Below are positions 7,761 to 9,860 of a stretch of 9,860 nucleotides of DNA, in pieces. A program made the position numbers and the translations under genes. The stretch spans positions 1 to 9,860 of the forward strand of contig CAJQMX010000195.1 of NCBI GenBank assembly GCA_905479515.1, in the 5' to 3' direction. This DNA comes from an uncultured Parasphingopyxis sp. (GTDB lineage Bacteria > Pseudomonadota > Alphaproteobacteria > Sphingomonadales > Sphingomonadaceae). Positions within the stretch are counted from its first letter, which is position 1. Each line of letters begins with the position of its first letter. The notes under the pieces are model-generated. The model saw nothing but the letters and a program-made list of their open reading frames with translations. It was not told where the DNA came from and searched no databases.

Positions 7761-9145
7761 CGGGGTCGATCCAGATTGACGGTTTCTAGGTGTTCCGGGG
7801 CACGCACTTTCCAGCTCAGTTCGTCTTGAACGCGCGATCGCAAGGTATCCGACGCGGATGGTTCCCCGTGCGTCAGATAGGTCATTTGAGGCGGACGGTC
7901 AGCGTGGCGCATCCAGTCAAGTATTTCACCTACATCAGCGTGGCCTGAGAACGCAGTCAACTGAACCACTTCAGCTTCAATTGCGAATTCACGCCCAAAC
8001 ATTTTAAGCGTCTTGGCACCCTCGGCTAGCGCAGCGCCACGCGTACCGCCCGCTTGAAAGCCTGAGAGCAAGATTGCGTTGCGCCGGTCGCCGCCGAAGC
8101 TTGCGATATGATGCAAAATGCGCCCTCCAGTCAGCATTCCGCTGGCAGAAACGATGATCATTGGTCCCTGGCGGGTGTTCAGTTCCTTTGATTGCTCGAC
8201 CGAGTTAACTCGCTCGGCGATATCGAACATCGCCTTGCAATCTTCCCATGTGACATGATGCTCTTCGTGGTGACGGTGGTAGATGGCAGTGGCGTTAACC
8301 GACATCGGACTATTCAGGAAGACCGGAACGTGGGGGATTTCACCGCGTTTCATCAGCCGGGCTACATGATAGAGAATTCCCTGAGCGCGTCCGACAGCGA
8401 AAGCGGGAATCAGCACCGTACCCCCGCGGGCAAAAGTGCGCTTTAGAAATGGGGCGAGTTCGGCTTCCGCGTCGATTTTCGCGTGAGCCCGGTTGCCATA
8501 AGTTGACTCGCAAACCAGTACATCTGCACCGTGAAAAGGCTCGGGGGGGGCCATCATCGGATCGGCTTGGCGACCAAGGTCGCCACTGAAGTGCACAATT
8601 CTGTCGCCAAGTTCCAACCGGATCTGTGCGGCACCAAGCAGATGGCCAGCAGGGATAAAAGTGGCAGTGATGCCGTCACCAAGATCGATCCGCCGTCCGA
8701 AAGGGTGCGGGGTCAGTCTTTTGAGTGCGGCTTTAGCATCGTTCAGCGTATAAAGAGGGGTCGGGTTTTTATGTTTGGCGTATCCTTTGCGTTTCGCGTA
8801 GCGCGCCTCTTCTTCCTGGATATGTCCGCTGTCAGGCAGGATCAGACCGCACAGGTCTTCGGTAGCCTGAGTACAATGAACCTTTCCGGAAAAGCCAGCA
8901 CGAACAAGTGCTGGAAGATAGCCGGAATGATCCAGATGAGCATGAGTGAGAAGAACGGTGTCGATCGACGCGGGACGTACCGGAAACGGTTTGCGATTGC
9001 GATCTCGAAGAGACTTGAAGCCTTGAAACAATCCGCAATCGACAAGAATGCGGCGCTTCCCCGCTTCGACCAGATACCGCGAGCCAGTGACGGTCCCTGC
9101 AGCACCGAGGAAACGAAGCGATTTCTTATAGTTTGCTGACATCAT
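7757..9145 (-). CDS. Beta-CASP metallo-beta-lactamase-fold RNase-like protein (Ysh1/COG1236 type)
   Basis: This protein of 462 residues, counted from ATG 9145, is a zinc-dependent nuclease-type hydrolase. It shows the metallo-beta-lactamase ligands HAHLDH (68-73), H168 in AGHLLG, D189 in SGDLG and H426 in LTHGE. It also has beta-CASP features: Glu213 in CESTYGN, SASGMLTGGR (333-342) followed by H345/H346, and FSGHAD (399-404). Relatives include CPSF-73-like and bacterial RNases that cut RNA or trim it from an end; the exact activity of this branch is not known to me. The frame is open to 9319, but those 58 codons overlap the Rieske gene and precede the conserved core. The ATG at 9145 (or the adjacent one at 9142) follows AAGAGGA with 5 (or 8) nt spacing. 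It starts 22 nt after the Rieske stop and overlaps the phosphorylase start as ATGA. Confidence 0.92.
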   Translation of the reverse strand: MMSANYKKSLRFLGAAGTVTGSRYLVEAGKRRILVDCGLFQGFKSLRDRNRKPFPVRPASIDTVLLTHAHLDHSGYLPALVRAGFSGKVHCTQATEDLCGLILPDSGHIQEEEARYAKRKGYAKHKNPTPLYTLNDAKAALKRLTPHPFGRRIDLGDGITATFIPAGHLLGAAQIRLELGDRIVHFSGDLGRQADPMMAPPEPFHGADVLVCESTYGNRAHAKIDAEAELAPFLKRTFARGGTVLIPAFAVGRAQGILYHVARLMKRGEIPHVPVFLNSPMSVNATAIYHRHHEEHHVTWEDCKAMFDIAERVNSVEQSKELNTRQGPMIIVSASGMLTGGRILHHIASFGGDRRNAILLSGFQAGGTRGAALAEGAKTLKMFGREFAIEAEVVQLTAFSGHADVGEILDWMRHADRPPQMTYLTHGEPSASDTLRSRVQDELSWKVRAPEHLETVNLDRPR

Positions 9146-9150
9146 CTTGG

Positions 9151-9157
9151 TCCTCTT
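9151..9157 (-). promoter_or_regulatory. Ribosome binding site deciding the nuclease start
   Basis: The minus strand reads AAGAGGA in the 22-nt gap after the Rieske stop, 5 nt from the ATG at 9145 and 8 nt from that at 9142. It supports the short start over the upstream in-frame codon at 9319 inside the Rieske gene. Confidence 0.7.
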
Positions 9158-9167
9158 CGATGCAACG

Positions 9168-9707
9168 CTACCCAATGATAACCGTGCCGGATGACGCCAA
9201 TCGATAGGGCGGGACAACCAGGTTTTTTGGCGCTGGACCCTTTCGAATGCGTCCGGATGTATCATAATGAGACCCGTGACAGGGACAAAACCAACCACCC
9301 CACTGACCTTGCGGATCACCCTTCCGTTGCCCTAAAGGCACACACCCCAAATGCGTGCAAATACCAACAACGATTAACCATTCAGCGTCTTGGACCCTTT
9401 CGCTGTCCGTTTGCGGGTCGCGCAATTCAGCTGAATCATCTGCAACGGCGGAAGCAATCTGGGAAGGTGTACGTCGGTCGATAAAAATTGGTTGGCCGCG
9501 CCATTTGACAGTTACGCGCTGTCCCACCTCGATAGACCCTAGCGATACTTCAATGCTAGCTTGCCCCAGGACGTCGGCCGATGGGTTTAGGCTATCGATA
9601 AATGGCCAGATCGCCGCAACTACACCAACTACACCCGCAGTTCCGGTCGCCACATAGAGAAAATCACGTCTGCTCGATTTTGCTTTGTTGTCCCAAATTG
9701 TGGACAT
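9168..9707 (-). CDS. petA: Rieske iron-sulfur protein, ubiquinol-cytochrome c reductase type
   Basis: This 179-residue protein is of the bc1-complex Rieske type, which moves electrons from quinol to a cytochrome c on the periplasmic side. It begins with a twin-arginine signal-anchor (SRRDFL, 12-17) and a hydrophobic helix at about 18-37, as bacterial PetA proteins do. The [2Fe-2S] ligands are complete: C117 and H119 in CTHLGC, and C141 and H144 in CPCHGSHYD, with C122 and C143 able to form the stabilising disulfide. A Ser and a Tyr (S146, Y148) typical of high-potential centres are kept. AGAGGA lies 8 nt before the ATG. No cytochrome b or c1 gene follows: the next gene is a beta-CASP hydrolase. 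It may be a second, specialised Rieske protein, or a partner gene may lie outside the window. It is the first gene of the operon seen here. Confidence 0.93.
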   Translation of the reverse strand: MSTIWDNKAKSSRRDFLYVATGTAGVVGVVAAIWPFIDSLNPSADVLGQASIEVSLGSIEVGQRVTVKWRGQPIFIDRRTPSQIASAVADDSAELRDPQTDSERVQDAEWLIVVGICTHLGCVPLGQRKGDPQGQWGGWFCPCHGSHYDTSGRIRKGPAPKNLVVPPYRLASSGTVIIG

Positions 9708-9860
9708 ACCCGTTTTCCTCTTTCTTTAACTATACGCACTGTTAAAAATGCGAATGATCAAGCAATTTTGCAAATTCTGTTAGAGTTATTATGTAGTCTT
9801 TGACTATAATTATCTCAATATTAAATTGGTGAAATATTTAGATAGCTATTGCATGCCGTA
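9708..9860 (-). promoter_or_regulatory. AT-rich leader region, probable promoter of the Rieske-led operon
   Basis: These 153 bases are far richer in A and T than the coding part and hold no credible gene, so the operon promoter is probably here. On the minus strand a TATAGT (9729-9734) could be a -10 element, with TTGATC (9756-9761) upstream, but the 21-nt spacing is too long for a standard sigma-70 site. On the plus strand TATAAT occurs at 9805-9810 without a good -35. A divergent gene beyond the window could share this region. No specific regulator site, including an FNR box, matches cleanly. Confidence 0.4.
9725..9746. repeat. Inverted repeat TTTAAC-N10-GTTAAA
   Basis: Perfect 6-base arms (9725-9730 and 9741-9746) are separated by 10 nt, just upstream of the Rieske ribosome site and overlapping the possible -10 TATAGT. 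The spacing suits a dimeric repressor operator or a small leader hairpin. In such AT-rich DNA a match of this size may be chance. Confidence 0.3.

Noticed and set aside
8531..9139. 202-codon plus-strand open frame over the nuclease gene
   Set aside because: It is antisense to the catalytic half of the metallo-beta-lactamase-fold protein, with no domain features.
9146..9319. N-terminal extension of the nuclease to 9319
   Set aside because: It runs through the Rieske gene in another frame, precedes the conserved fold and ignores a good ribosome site at 9151-9157.
9756..9818. FNR/Anr-type box near TTGATC and TTGACT...TCTCAA
   Set aside because: Half-sites occur, but no TTGAT-N4-ATCAA arrangement with correct spacing is present.

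Overview
This window looks like a chromosomal or accessory segment from a moderately GC-rich proteobacterium. An alphaproteobacterium, possibly a sphingomonad, is my best guess from codon use and protein style. That is an impression only, because no rRNA, tRNA or phylogenetic marker is present. I see no mobile element, CRISPR array or RNA gene.

Layout: at the left edge a possible C-terminal gene tail (3-62) is followed by a plus-strand gene for a small membrane protein of the YdjM/DUF457 putative hydrolase type (84-668). A 71-base convergent gap separates it from everything else, which lies on the minus strand. That strand reads, in transcription order from right to left: an AT-rich leader (9708-9860), a Rieske iron-sulfur protein, a beta-CASP metallo-beta-lactamase-fold RNase-like protein, an AMP/thymidine phosphorylase family protein, a ribose-phosphate pyrophosphokinase-like protein, a membrane-anchored cytochrome c, a Cu+ P1B-type ATPase, a 186-base gap holding a possible 26-codon ORF, a secreted cytochrome c, and a saccharopine-dehydrogenase-like NAD(P)-binding protein.

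The minus-strand genes are packed as an operon. Successive junctions are 22 nt, ATGA overlap, ATGA overlap, TTGA overlap (with a TTG start) and 8 nt. After the 186-nt gap the last two genes overlap by 17-20 nt. Such packing suggests co-transcription and translational coupling of two apparently unrelated functions. One is RNA/nucleotide turnover (beta-CASP nuclease, nucleoside-monophosphate phosphorylase, PRPP synthetase-like). The other is envelope electron transfer plus copper handling (Rieske protein, two c-type cytochromes, Cu+ ATPase).

The most interesting point is the central trio. A nuclease could supply nucleoside monophosphates, the phosphorylase could convert AMP to adenine and ribose 1,5-bisphosphate, and the Prs-like enzyme works at the adjacent PRPP/AMP node. 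This is an inference from family membership and gene order. The second notable point is a Rieske gene that is not followed by cytochrome b and c1 genes as in a usual petABC operon.
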